64,000 nucleotides of DNA from LMUY01 sp964235495 (GTDB lineage: Bacteria; Pseudomonadota; Alphaproteobacteria; Acetobacterales; Acetobacteraceae). Location: the NCBI GenBank assembly GCA_964235495.1, contig CAXSAX010000002.1, positions 1 through 64,000 on the forward strand, written 5' to 3'. The translations under genes were made by a program, and so were the position numbers. Shown here piece by piece: positions 39,052 to 46,434 of the stretch. Below the pieces are notes generated by a model, which did no database searches, was not told the DNA's origin, and worked only from the letters and a program-made list of their open reading frames with translations. Each line of letters begins with the position of its first letter. Position 1 is the stretch's first letter.

Positions 39052-39885
39052 ATGGCCCGGTCCGTGATCCCCCACGTGGACGATCTCGGCGCCAGCCACG
39101 GGGCGAACCGGGCCTTCCTCGATCTGGCGGCACGCGGTCTGGTGACATGCGGGTCGGTGATGGTGCCAGGTCCCTGGTTCCGCGAGATCGCGTGCGCCGC
39201 GTCCGCTGACCCGGCGTTGGACATCGGCATCCACCTGACCCTGACGAGCGAGTGGGAGTCCTGCCGCTGGGCCCCGGTCTCCACCGTCAGCCGCGCGTCC
39301 GGGCTGATCGATGGCGACGGGTATTTCTGGCGCGATCTTGCCAGCCTGCATCGCCACCTGGTGCCGGAAGCGGCGGAGGCGGAGCTGCGGGCGCAGATCG
39401 ACCGCGCGCTGGCCGCCGGCCTTCGCCCCACCCACATCGACGCCCACATGGCGGCGGCGATGCTGCCGGAGCTGCTGGACGCCCACGTGCGGCTAGGCCG
39501 CGAGTATGGGCTGTTCCCGGTCCTGCCCCGCTCGATCACCTGGGCCCCCGACCCGGCGGCCTATGCGGCGACGCTGGCCAGGCTGGATTCGGAGGGAGCA
39601 CCGGTGATGGACCATTGCCGTGGCACGCTGCCGGTGGCGGCGGATGCCCTGGAGGCGGGGTGGCGCGCGCTGGTGGCGGAGTTGCCGCCGGGTCTGACCC
39701 ATCTGGCGCTGCATCCCACGAAGCCGGGGGAGTTCGCGAGCATGGCGCCGGGCCATGCCGGGTGGCGGTTTGCGGAGCATGACATGCTGGCCGGCGGGTT
39801 TCTGCGCAAGTTATGCGTGGAGGCCGACATCGCCGTCATCGGCATGCGGGCGTTGCAGCGCTCATGGCTTGGACAGGGTGGCTGA
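39052..39885 (+). CDS. ChbG/HpnK (YdjC)-family carbohydrate deacetylase
   Basis: This 277-residue protein resembles the ChbG/HpnK deacetylases. The N-terminal metal-binding aspartates lie in HVDDLGASHGAN, then GIHLTLTSEWE and the second metal site THIDAHMAA. The C-terminal part holds LALHPTKPGEF. The family removes N-acetyl groups from amino sugars (chitooligosaccharides, hopanoid precursors). It starts 10 bp after the HAD gene and is the last gene of the cassette; a role in deacetylating a cassette or polysaccharide sugar is an inference. Confidence 0.9.
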   Translation: MARSVIPHVDDLGASHGANRAFLDLAARGLVTCGSVMVPGPWFREIACAASADPALDIGIHLTLTSEWESCRWAPVSTVSRASGLIDGDGYFWRDLASLHRHLVPEAAEAELRAQIDRALAAGLRPTHIDAHMAAAMLPELLDAHVRLGREYGLFPVLPRSITWAPDPAAYAATLARLDSEGAPVMDHCRGTLPVAADALEAGWRALVAELPPGLTHLALHPTKPGEFASMAPGHAGWRFAEHDMLAGGFLRKLCVEADIAVIGMRALQRSWLGQGG

Positions 39886-39902
39886 TCCAGCTCTAGGCGA
39901 TC

Positions 39903-40194
39903 TTATCGCAAGCCGCCGAACTCTCGGGACAGCACGCCCATTATGACGTCGTCGTGCCACTCGCCAGCCACGAAGGCGGATTCCCGCTCCCGCGGCTTGG
40001 GCCAGCGCAGGACCTGGGCAACCTTCCCGCCACGTCCTCGGAGCGCACGCGGACATGCTGCTCGGCAAGGACACTGCCCAGCGACCGGTCGTTCCGGCCT
40101 CACGTTCTTCAAGCTGCACATCTTGCGGTGCAAGGTGAAATCCGGCCGTTGCCAGGAGCGTGCGCATCTGCTCGGCATCCATCATCACCTCCAC
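39903..40194 (-). pseudogene. Decayed gene fragments (possible GNAT and kinase remnants)
   Basis: No intact gene fills this stretch. On the minus strand one frame ends with RESAFVAGEWHDDVIMGVLS (39915-39980 approximately), which looks like the C-terminus of a GNAT acetyltransferase. Another frame begins MDAEQMRTLLATAGFHLAPQ near 40180, which looks like the start of a real protein (possibly phosphotransferase-like) but loses sense after about 35 codons. I read this as debris of one or two genes; the family guesses are weak. Confidence 0.3.
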
Positions 40195-40253
40195 ACTGGC
40201 CTGCTTTCGGCTTAGCCGCTACCGTGAACGGCACCATCCCAAAGGTGCGCGCC

Positions 40254-40745
40254 GTGTCCAGCCTCTACGATTTCACCGTCGCTGCCCCGGATGGGGCGCC
40301 CTGCCCGCTCGCCGCCTATCGCGGCAAGGTGGTGCTGGTGGTCAACACCGCGTCCAAATGCGGCTTCACCCCGCAATACGAGGGGCTGGAGGCGCTCTGG
40401 CGGCAGCATCGGGAGGGCGGGCTGGTGGTGCTTGGCTTTCCGTGCAACCAGTTCGCCGGCCAGGAGCCGGGGTCCGCCGCGGAGATCGCCAGCTTTTGCA
40501 GCACCAGGTACGACGTGACCTTTCCAGTCATGGGGAAGGTGGACGTGAACGGCGCCGGGGCCGCACCGCTGTTCCAGTGGCTTAAACGCGAGAAGCCCGG
40601 CCTGCTCGGCACCGGCTTGGTGAAATGGAACTTCACCAAGTTCCTGGTGGCGCGGGACGGAACGGTGGCCGGCCGCTTTCCGCCCTCTGCCAGTCCGGCG
40701 GCGATGGCGGGCGCGGTGGAGACGGCGCTGGCCCAAGCGGCTTGA
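40254..40745 (+). CDS. Glutathione peroxidase family protein
   Basis: This 163-residue thiol peroxidase of the glutathione-peroxidase family reduces hydrogen peroxide or lipid hydroperoxides. The peroxidatic Cys36 lies in NTASKCGFT, Gln66 in FPCNQFAGQEPG and the Trp/Asn pair in KWNFTKFLV, giving the complete tetrad. It has cysteine instead of selenocysteine, as is usual in bacteria. GTG 40254 is preferred because AAAGGTG lies 8 bases upstream and the length then matches the family. Confidence 0.94.
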   Translation: MSSLYDFTVAAPDGAPCPLAAYRGKVVLVVNTASKCGFTPQYEGLEALWRQHREGGLVVLGFPCNQFAGQEPGSAAEIASFCSTRYDVTFPVMGKVDVNGAGAAPLFQWLKREKPGLLGTGLVKWNFTKFLVARDGTVAGRFPPSASPAAMAGAVETALAQAA

Positions 40746-40753
40746 CGGGCATG

Positions 40754-40771
40754 GCCGGGCTGGCGCCCGGC
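40754..40771 (+). terminator. GC-rich hairpin after glutathione peroxidase
   Basis: A perfect 7-bp stem GCCGGGC / GCCCGGC with a TGGC loop begins 8 bp after the stop codon of the peroxidase gene. There is no T-tract, so termination strength is uncertain. Confidence 0.45.
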
Positions 40772-40796
40772 GAAGACATCCGGGGTTGCCCCGATC

Positions 40797-40980
40797 TCAG
40801 AGGCGAGAGAAAGCTCTCGCTCTTGGCGTTGTCGTAGGCGTCACCGACCGATCCCTTCAAGGATGCCTTCTGAGACGGTCATCGCGCTCCGGACGGCGCT
40901 GCTTGCCGAGTCAGATCGACCACCCGGCGGCGGAACTCAGGCAAATACGAAGCAGGCGTTTTAGGTATCAGGACCGCCTC
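40797..40980 (-). mobile_element. IS3-family transposase remnant (internally deleted)
   Basis: On the minus strand, about 40980-40891 encodes SYLPEFRRRVVDLTRQAAPS, which looks like the N-terminus of an IS3-family OrfA (YPPEFRRRVVDLAR type). It stops at a TGA. About 40862-40797 encodes LKGSVGDAYDNAKSESFL, the well-known OrfB block around the last catalytic glutamate (SVGDxYDNAxAESF). The two pieces are less than 100 bp apart, so more than 1 kb of the element is missing. No terminal inverted repeats or target duplications were recognised. The element is dead. Confidence 0.75.
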
Positions 40981-41055
40981 TGGCGAAGGCTTTAGGAGGT
41001 CTGCGAAACTAGGTCGATCGCAACCTGAGCCGTCACAGGCCTGTCAGACGCTCGC

Positions 41056-43542
41056 TTACAGCTGTTGCGGCTCGACCGCGCGGAGCGGCTTGCTGGCGAT
41101 CCCCGTCCTCGACCGGAGGCCGGTGGCGGTCAGGGCTTGCGGCCGCCCCAGGAGGAAGCCCTGCACCCTGCGGATGCCGAACTGCCTGACAATGGCGAGC
41201 TGGCCCTCGGTCTCGATTCCTTCCGCGGTGATGGGTAGGCCGAGTTCCGCCGCGAGAGCCGCCACAAGCCGGACGATCGCAGCCGCCCTGGGATCGGTCT
41301 CGACGTTGCGGATGAAGGCCGCGTCGATCTTGAGGCCGTCGAAGCGGAAGGTTTGCAAGGAGGACAGGGATGAATACCCGGTGCCGAAATCGTCCATCAC
41401 GATGCCCACGCCGAGCGCCTCGAGCTTGGCAAGCTGGTTGCTGGTCTGCTGGTTGGCGCCGAGCCAAGCGCTTTCCGTGATCTCCAGCTCCAGCCGGCGC
41501 GGGTCCAGCCCGGTGGTGCGCAGCACGTCCGCCACGACGCCAGGCAGCTCCGGGTTCTTGAACTGCACGGGCGAGAGATTGACGGACACGCCAGTCCAGG
41601 AATCCCAGCCGATGGCCGCCTCGCAGGCTTCCTTCAGCACGGCGCGCCCCAGGCTGCTGATCAGGCCGCACTCCTCCGCCAACGGGATGAACGTGGAAGG
41701 CGGCACCATGCCGCGGACTGGATGGTCCCAGCGCGACAGCGCCTCCATGGACGCCACCCGCCCGGTGGCGAGATCGACGATGGGCTGGTACTGCACCTGG
41801 AGCCCGCCTTCGGTGATGGCGGTGCGCAGCTCGGCCAGCAGCGCCACGCGATCATGGAACTCGGTCCCGAGCGCTGGGTCGAACACGCGGTAAGTGCCGC
41901 GATCGGCGGTCTTGGCCCGGTAGAGCGCCAGATCAACGCTTCGCATGATCTCCATAGGCGTCCGCCCGTCACGCGGGAACATCGCAATGCCCACGCTGGC
42001 GCCGACGCCGAGCCAGACATCGCCCACGCCGATCCGTTCACCGACGGCGGCGATCACCCGTTCGGCCGCCATGGCCGCCTCCCGCTCGCTTGCGCCCGGC
42101 AGCAGCATGGCGAACTCGTCCCCGCCCAGGCGTGCGACGGTGTCGCCATCGCGCAGGGCCAACCCGATCCTTGCCGCCACCGCCATCAGCACGGCATCGC
42201 CCGACGCATGCCCATGGTCGTCGTTGACCTCCTTGAACCGGTCCAGGTCCATGCTGAGCAGCGCGAACGGCCGGCGAGGGGCATCCGGTGCGGCCGAAGC
42301 GCCGCCGCATGCCACGTCAAGCGCATCGAGGAACATGCGGCGGTTGCCAATCCCAGTCAGGCTGTCATGCGTCGCCAGGAAGCGCGCCATGTCGTCGGCC
42401 CGCTTCACCTCGGTGATGTCGGAGCCGACGCCACGGTAGCCCGCGAAGCGCCCGGCCGCATCGAGCACCGGCCTGCCGGTGACGGCCCACCAGCGCTGCT
42501 CGATGCCGATGACGACGTGCACCGTCACGTCGCGGAACGGCAGCCGGGCCGACATCGCCGACATGACGGTGGCAGTTCCGGCATCCTTGGACCGCACCAA
42601 ATCCAGCACTTCGTGCAGCCCGCGGCCCTCCGCAGCCTCGGCGCTGCGGGCGAGGACCTGTGCAAACCGTGGCGTCACTCGGCGCAGACGCAGCTCCGAG
42701 TCCGTTTCCCACAGCCAGTCGGCGGCGTTCTCCTCGTAGTCGCGCAGCAACAGCTGGACGGTGCCGTTCTGCCGCCGCAGCGTGGCGCGGATCACCAGAC
42801 GTTCCAACAAAGTGCGGTTGATGACCACGACGCCGGCGAGGGTGAATGCCAGGTAGCCGGCAAAGCTCATCGCCATGTAGTCGTCGGCCGGGCGCAGTTC
42901 GAACACGACCGCCAGGATCGAAGCGACGGCGGTGGGCAGCCAGAAAGCGATGGCGACCGAGATCGGCGAGCCGAGCATTGCCGTCGAAACCAGGGCCATG
43001 ATGATCCCGGTCACGAACTTGTTCTGGCTCGGCTCGACGACCCTGGCCAGCTCGTTGATTATCAGCCCCCACAGCACTCCTTGCAGCGAGAGCAACCCCA
43101 CCGAAAGCCGCATGAAGGCTCGCGTCCCGCGGCAGCCTGCCGCAAGTCCGACCCACACCAGGTAGATCAGCGTGATGCCGGCGGACAGCAGAAGGCCATA
43201 GCGGCCGATCTGCCCGCGGAAATCCAGCATCACCATCAGGATCGTGTTCAGGCCCATCGCCGAAAACACGAAGGTGTTGGTCCGCAGCCCCTGGCACTGC
43301 TCCTCCTTCAGCTCCGCCATATCTGGCGGCAGGAGCAAGCCGAAGCGTCCCTTGACCGCCTCCCGGAGCCTAACCCGGAGCAGGCTGGCAAGGCCCGCCA
43401 GCGCCAGCACCGCCCTGTCCTGCCAAATGGCTGGATAGAGCCACGACCGTGGCGGCACCGCCGTCGCGCCGGTGTCCGCCGCTCTCTGGAGCGATTGGCG
43501 CGCGGCTGGTTGGTCCGGCTTGCGCCTGGAAGACAGGATCAT
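41056..43542 (-). CDS. Membrane GGDEF/EAL protein (PAS-containing c-di-GMP enzyme)
   Basis: This protein of about 828 residues has an N-terminal membrane region with about six helices (about 90-260), a PAS domain (about 285-395), a diguanylate cyclase domain and an EAL phosphodiesterase domain. The cyclase motif GGDEF (about 474) is intact, with an RxxD inhibitory I-site (RDGD) five residues before it. The EAL domain keeps EAL (about 599), NLSP, the ELEITES glutamate, DDFGTGYSS, KID and AEGIE, so both activities are possible. The ATG at 43542 overlaps the stop of the methyltransferase (ATGA). The open frame extends to 44058, but that part is a shadow. C-di-GMP commonly controls exopolysaccharide, so local relevance is plausible. 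Confidence 0.93.
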   Translation of the reverse strand: MILSSRRKPDQPAARQSLQRAADTGATAVPPRSWLYPAIWQDRAVLALAGLASLLRVRLREAVKGRFGLLLPPDMAELKEEQCQGLRTNTFVFSAMGLNTILMVMLDFRGQIGRYGLLLSAGITLIYLVWVGLAAGCRGTRAFMRLSVGLLSLQGVLWGLIINELARVVEPSQNKFVTGIIMALVSTAMLGSPISVAIAFWLPTAVASILAVVFELRPADDYMAMSFAGYLAFTLAGVVVINRTLLERLVIRATLRRQNGTVQLLLRDYEENAADWLWETDSELRLRRVTPRFAQVLARSAEAAEGRGLHEVLDLVRSKDAGTATVMSAMSARLPFRDVTVHVVIGIEQRWWAVTGRPVLDAAGRFAGYRGVGSDITEVKRADDMARFLATHDSLTGIGNRRMFLDALDVACGGASAAPDAPRRPFALLSMDLDRFKEVNDDHGHASGDAVLMAVAARIGLALRDGDTVARLGGDEFAMLLPGASEREAAMAAERVIAAVGERIGVGDVWLGVGASVGIAMFPRDGRTPMEIMRSVDLALYRAKTADRGTYRVFDPALGTEFHDRVALLAELRTAITEGGLQVQYQPIVDLATGRVASMEALSRWDHPVRGMVPPSTFIPLAEECGLISSLGRAVLKEACEAAIGWDSWTGVSVNLSPVQFKNPELPGVVADVLRTTGLDPRRLELEITESAWLGANQQTSNQLAKLEALGVGIVMDDFGTGYSSLSSLQTFRFDGLKIDAAFIRNVETDPRAAAIVRLVAALAAELGLPITAEGIETEGQLAIVRQFGIRRVQGFLLGRPQALTATGLRSRTGIASKPLRAVEPQQL

Positions 43543-44114
43543 CCCGGGGATCGCCGCCGCGGCAAGGGCAGCACCATGCCGGTCGTGGCCTGGTAGGCGC
43601 TGTACTCGCTTGCCAGCGAGGATCGGGCGAACTTGGCCTCCTCCGCGCTGGCGGCACGGTAGTACAGCAGGGCCAGGATAGCTGGCGCGAGCCAATGCGC
43701 CAGCCTGGCTGACGCAAGCGCCGTGCCCACCCAGAACACGACGTATGAGAGATAGAACGGGTGCCGCACATGCGCATAGGGACCGGCCCGCTGCACGAAG
43801 GACGGCTGGTCCGGGCTGAACGCCAAGGTCAACGGGCGTGCCCGGTTCACGGCGACCGTCCAGCGAAAGAGGGCGACGGACCCGGCCATCAGCGCCAGGG
43901 CCGCGGCGCCGGCGGCAGCCAGGGGGGCTGTGCCTCGCCTGGCCTCGGCAAGCTGACCACCGAGGAACCAGGCAAAGCACGCGAGGTTGGCAAGCCCGAT
44001 CGCCCGCATGCCGGCGGGCATCGGGCCATCCCGCCGGAAATGGGCGGCGATGCCCCATGCGAAATAAGCGAAGCAGGCAGACGCCACCCCGGCCATGAGC
44101 AGCGCAGTCGTCAT
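43539..44114 (-). CDS. ICMT/PEMT-like membrane methyltransferase
   Basis: This 191-residue protein has four to five hydrophobic helices and belongs to the isoprenylcysteine carboxyl methyltransferase/phospholipid methyltransferase fold. Signature segments are GPYAHVRHPFYLSYVVFW, with the RHP SAM-binding motif, and EEAKFARSSLASEYSAYQ near the end. Bacterial members methylate small lipids, quinones or unknown acids in the membrane. It overlaps both neighbours by 4 bp (ATGA at each end), lying between a FeeM-like acyl synthase and the GGDEF/EAL protein. Confidence 0.85.
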   Translation of the reverse strand: MTTALLMAGVASACFAYFAWGIAAHFRRDGPMPAGMRAIGLANLACFAWFLGGQLAEARRGTAPLAAAGAAALALMAGSVALFRWTVAVNRARPLTLAFSPDQPSFVQRAGPYAHVRHPFYLSYVVFWVGTALASARLAHWLAPAILALLYYRAASAEEAKFARSSLASEYSAYQATTGMVLPLPRRRSPG

Positions 44115-44881
44115 GGCCTCTGCCCGCCTACCCGGCGCATCAGGCGGGGCTGGACCGTCTTGCCATGCTCCAAGCCCTCCAGCGCGCTGTCCGGCTCCGC
44201 GTCCGGGTCGATCAGCTTGAACGTGGCACGTATGTCGTCCCAGGCGGAGCGAGTGCTGGACAGGAGCTGCATCGGGCAGCTCAGCCCGGGGTAGGACCGC
44301 GGACCCGCCACCTCGCGGAAGTGGATGCGGCGATAGAACGGCAGGTGGTTGCGCCGCACGCAGGCATAGCCGACCCGCGGCCCGGCCGCCAAGGTGAGCC
44401 GGCCGGCCAAGCGATACAGCACGAACACCAAGGACTGGTCGTTGGCCGCCTCCGGGGCGCACACCAGCCGGTTGACCTCCACGCCGTCAAAGCCCGGCCC
44501 GGCCGGCCCGCAGCCCTGCAGCAGCGCCTCGACCTCGTCCGGGTAGGCCTCCCGGCCCGGGGACGTCGTGCCGGGTCCCCGGCTCACCAGGCACACCCGC
44601 ACCGATCCCACGGCCTGCCCGGCTCGGTAGACGATGATCGTCGTCGCGTTCGGCATGTCATCGAAGCGGTCGCTGAAGCTTTGCGAGGGATTGGGTGCGA
44701 TGTGCCCGCCCGCTAGGTAGCTCCGGTAGCGCAGGGCGTAGGCGTCTGCCTTGGCCGCATCGTCCAGGGCGATCCTCGCCTCGTAGCCGCCATCGGACCC
44801 GTTGCGCGCAGCCTCGTCCCGAACCGACAAGCCGGAACGTTGCAGGTCCGTTGTCGGGGCTATCACTATGCATTCGCGCAA
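44111..44881 (-). CDS. N-acyl amino acid synthase FeeM-like (autoinducer-synthase-like GNAT)
   Basis: This 256-residue protein resembles the FeeM-type N-acyl amino acid synthases, which share the GNAT fold with acyl-homoserine-lactone synthases. Landmarks are ALRYRSYLAGGHI, SQSFSDRFDDMPNATTIIVY, VGSVRVCLVS, VEVNRLVCAPEA and a C-terminal FYRRIHFREVAGPRSYPGL. Members join an acyl chain from acyl carrier protein to an amino acid or amine; the product here is unknown. TTG 44881 has GGAG nine bases upstream and is the likely start; a GTG lies at 44869. It leads a three-gene operon with 4-bp overlaps. Confidence 0.82.
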   Translation of the reverse strand: MRECIVIAPTTDLQRSGLSVRDEAARNGSDGGYEARIALDDAAKADAYALRYRSYLAGGHIAPNPSQSFSDRFDDMPNATTIIVYRAGQAVGSVRVCLVSRGPGTTSPGREAYPDEVEALLQGCGPAGPGFDGVEVNRLVCAPEAANDQSLVFVLYRLAGRLTLAAGPRVGYACVRRNHLPFYRRIHFREVAGPRSYPGLSCPMQLLSSTRSAWDDIRATFKLIDPDAEPDSALEGLEHGKTVQPRLMRRVGGQRP

Positions 44882-44986
44882 TCTGGCCTACTCCGGTTTG
44901 CGCACCGTTAATGGTCGCGCGCCATGATCGTAACGGTCGCACGCGATAGCATTCAAGCTGCATTGCTGGCCGCAAGGGAGATGGCC

Positions 44987-45226
44987 GTGCCGGAATTTCC
45001 GCCTGTGAGGACGATCGAGGACTTCCAGACCCTTGACGAGGCGGAAGTGCTGCTCGGCTACATGGACGGCTTTGACGGTGGCGCTGCCCCCGGGTCCGAC
45101 CGGTCCCGCTCGTACTGCCATGGCTGGCGCAACGGCATGGTCGATAGCGGGCGTTGCAGCCCGGACGACGCCCAGCACGCCCTTGCGGACGCTTTCGGGC
45201 TGCTGGGCTCGCACCTAACGCATTGA
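44987..45226 (+). CDS. Small conserved protein, RMF/CrpP-like
   Basis: This protein of about 79 residues is acidic at the N-terminus (RTIEDFQTLDEAEVLLGY), followed by GYMDGFDGGAAPGSDRSRSY and HGWRNGMVD. The pattern of a GYxxG...RSxxYxxGWRxG core is reminiscent of the ribosome modulation factor/CrpP-like small proteins; I hold this loosely. GTG 44987 has AAGGGAG six bases upstream, while ATG 44924 is an alternative without a clear binding site. It is divergent from the FeeM-like operon and convergent with the amine oxidase gene. Confidence 0.6.
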   Translation: MPEFPPVRTIEDFQTLDEAEVLLGYMDGFDGGAAPGSDRSRSYCHGWRNGMVDSGRCSPDDAQHALADAFGLLGSHLTH

Positions 45227-45237
45227 ACGTGCCGGCC

Positions 45238-46431
45238 TCAGCCCGCGGGCGTCAACCGGTTGGCGGCAAACGCGGCCAAGCTGGCCGGCAGCCTGCCCGT
45301 GACCACCGCCTCCGCCATGGCCTCACCCAAGCCCGCCGAGTGCTTGAAGCCGTGGCCAGAGCAGGCGGACACCAGCAGCATGCGCGGGTTGTCCGGCACG
45401 CGGGCCACCAGGAAATCACCGTCAGGCGTGACGGTGTAAGGGCACACGGCGCTGCGCATCGCCCTGGGCAGCAGGCCCGGCAGGCGGCCGGCCACGTGGC
45501 GGCGGTGCATGGCAGCCGCTTCAGCTGGGCTGACGGCGCGTTGCAACTGGTCAGGGTCGGCCGTGGTGGCCGTCTGCTCCACTGCGACCTTCACGCCTTC
45601 GGTGCCGGGCGGAATGGGAAAGCCATAGAAGCCCTCCTCCGCCGTGTCGCCGTGGGTCCAGATGTAAACGGGGCAGGCGCCTGGTGCGAAGGCGGCCGGG
45701 TTCGCCGCCGCGAACCAGTGCAGAACCTGCCGCGTGACGGCCATGTGCGGCGCCAAGGCGCTGCCGGCCAAGCGGGAGGACCATGCGCCGGCCGCCAGGA
45801 CGGCGTCTGCCGCCGTAAAGCTCTCACCCTTGGCCGTGGTGACGCGCACCCCCGCCCCGTCCCGGGCGACGGCGACGACGGGCGTGTTGGGGCGAATGGC
45901 GGCGCCCAGGCGGCGGGCGAGCGCCAGTTGCGTCGCGATGCAGCGTTCCGGGCAGACGTAGCCGCCGCCGGGTTCGTAGTAGGCGGCTTCGTCTCCCCGC
46001 AGCTGAAACTGCGGAAAGCGATGCATGACCTCCGCCGCGTCCAGCACCTCGTGCGGGATGGCGTGGCGCTGGGCGGCGGCGACGGTGGCCTGCACGAAAC
46101 CGGGCTTGCCATGCACCACGGCCGCGCCGGCGCGGGGCGCCAAGATCAGCGCGCCGCACTGGTTCAGCAGGCTTGCGCCGGTTTGCGCCTCCAACTCGCG
46201 CCAAATCTCGTGGGAGCGGAGCACCAGCGGTCCGTACTGCTCGCCCTCGCCGACGCCGCAGCGGGTGATGCGGGTGTCGCCATGGCTGCTGCCCCAGGCA
46301 TGGGGCGGGTTCCAGCGGTCCAGGCCGAGCACGCGCTGGCCGCGCCGGGCCAGCTGCAGCAGCGTGGCGCTGCCCACTGCGCCCAGGCCGATGACGATTG
46401 TGTCGAAGGAGGGCGTGGTGACAGGAAGCAC
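45238..46431 (-). CDS. solA: N-methyl-L-tryptophan oxidase / sarcosine oxidase family flavoenzyme
   Basis: This 397-residue DAO-superfamily flavoprotein has the dinucleotide-binding motif VIGLGAVGSATLLQLARRG near residues 13-31, then RWNPPHAWGSSHGDTRI and the C-terminal SGHGFKHSAGLGEAMAE that bears the covalent-flavin region in monomeric sarcosine oxidases. In this family the flavin-linking cysteine lies just before GHGFK; here ACSGHGFK provides it. It oxidatively demethylates N-methyl amino acids, giving formaldehyde. It starts (GTG) 3 bp after the reductase gene. The symbol is by family resemblance. Confidence 0.88.
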   Translation of the reverse strand: MLPVTTPSFDTIVIGLGAVGSATLLQLARRGQRVLGLDRWNPPHAWGSSHGDTRITRCGVGEGEQYGPLVLRSHEIWRELEAQTGASLLNQCGALILAPRAGAAVVHGKPGFVQATVAAAQRHAIPHEVLDAAEVMHRFPQFQLRGDEAAYYEPGGGYVCPERCIATQLALARRLGAAIRPNTPVVAVARDGAGVRVTTAKGESFTAADAVLAAGAWSSRLAGSALAPHMAVTRQVLHWFAAANPAAFAPGACPVYIWTHGDTAEEGFYGFPIPPGTEGVKVAVEQTATTADPDQLQRAVSPAEAAAMHRRHVAGRLPGLLPRAMRSAVCPYTVTPDGDFLVARVPDNPRMLLVSACSGHGFKHSAGLGEAMAEAVVTGRLPASLAAFAANRLTPAG

Positions 46432-46434
46432 CGG

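Noticed and set aside
40797..40980. A functional insertion sequence
   Set aside because: Only two short fragments of OrfA and OrfB remain, with stops and without recognisable inverted repeats.
43543..44058. N-terminal extension of the GGDEF/EAL protein back to 44058
   Set aside because: The extension covers the methyltransferase gene in another frame, lacks family character, and the ATGA overlap at 43542 gives a good coupled start.
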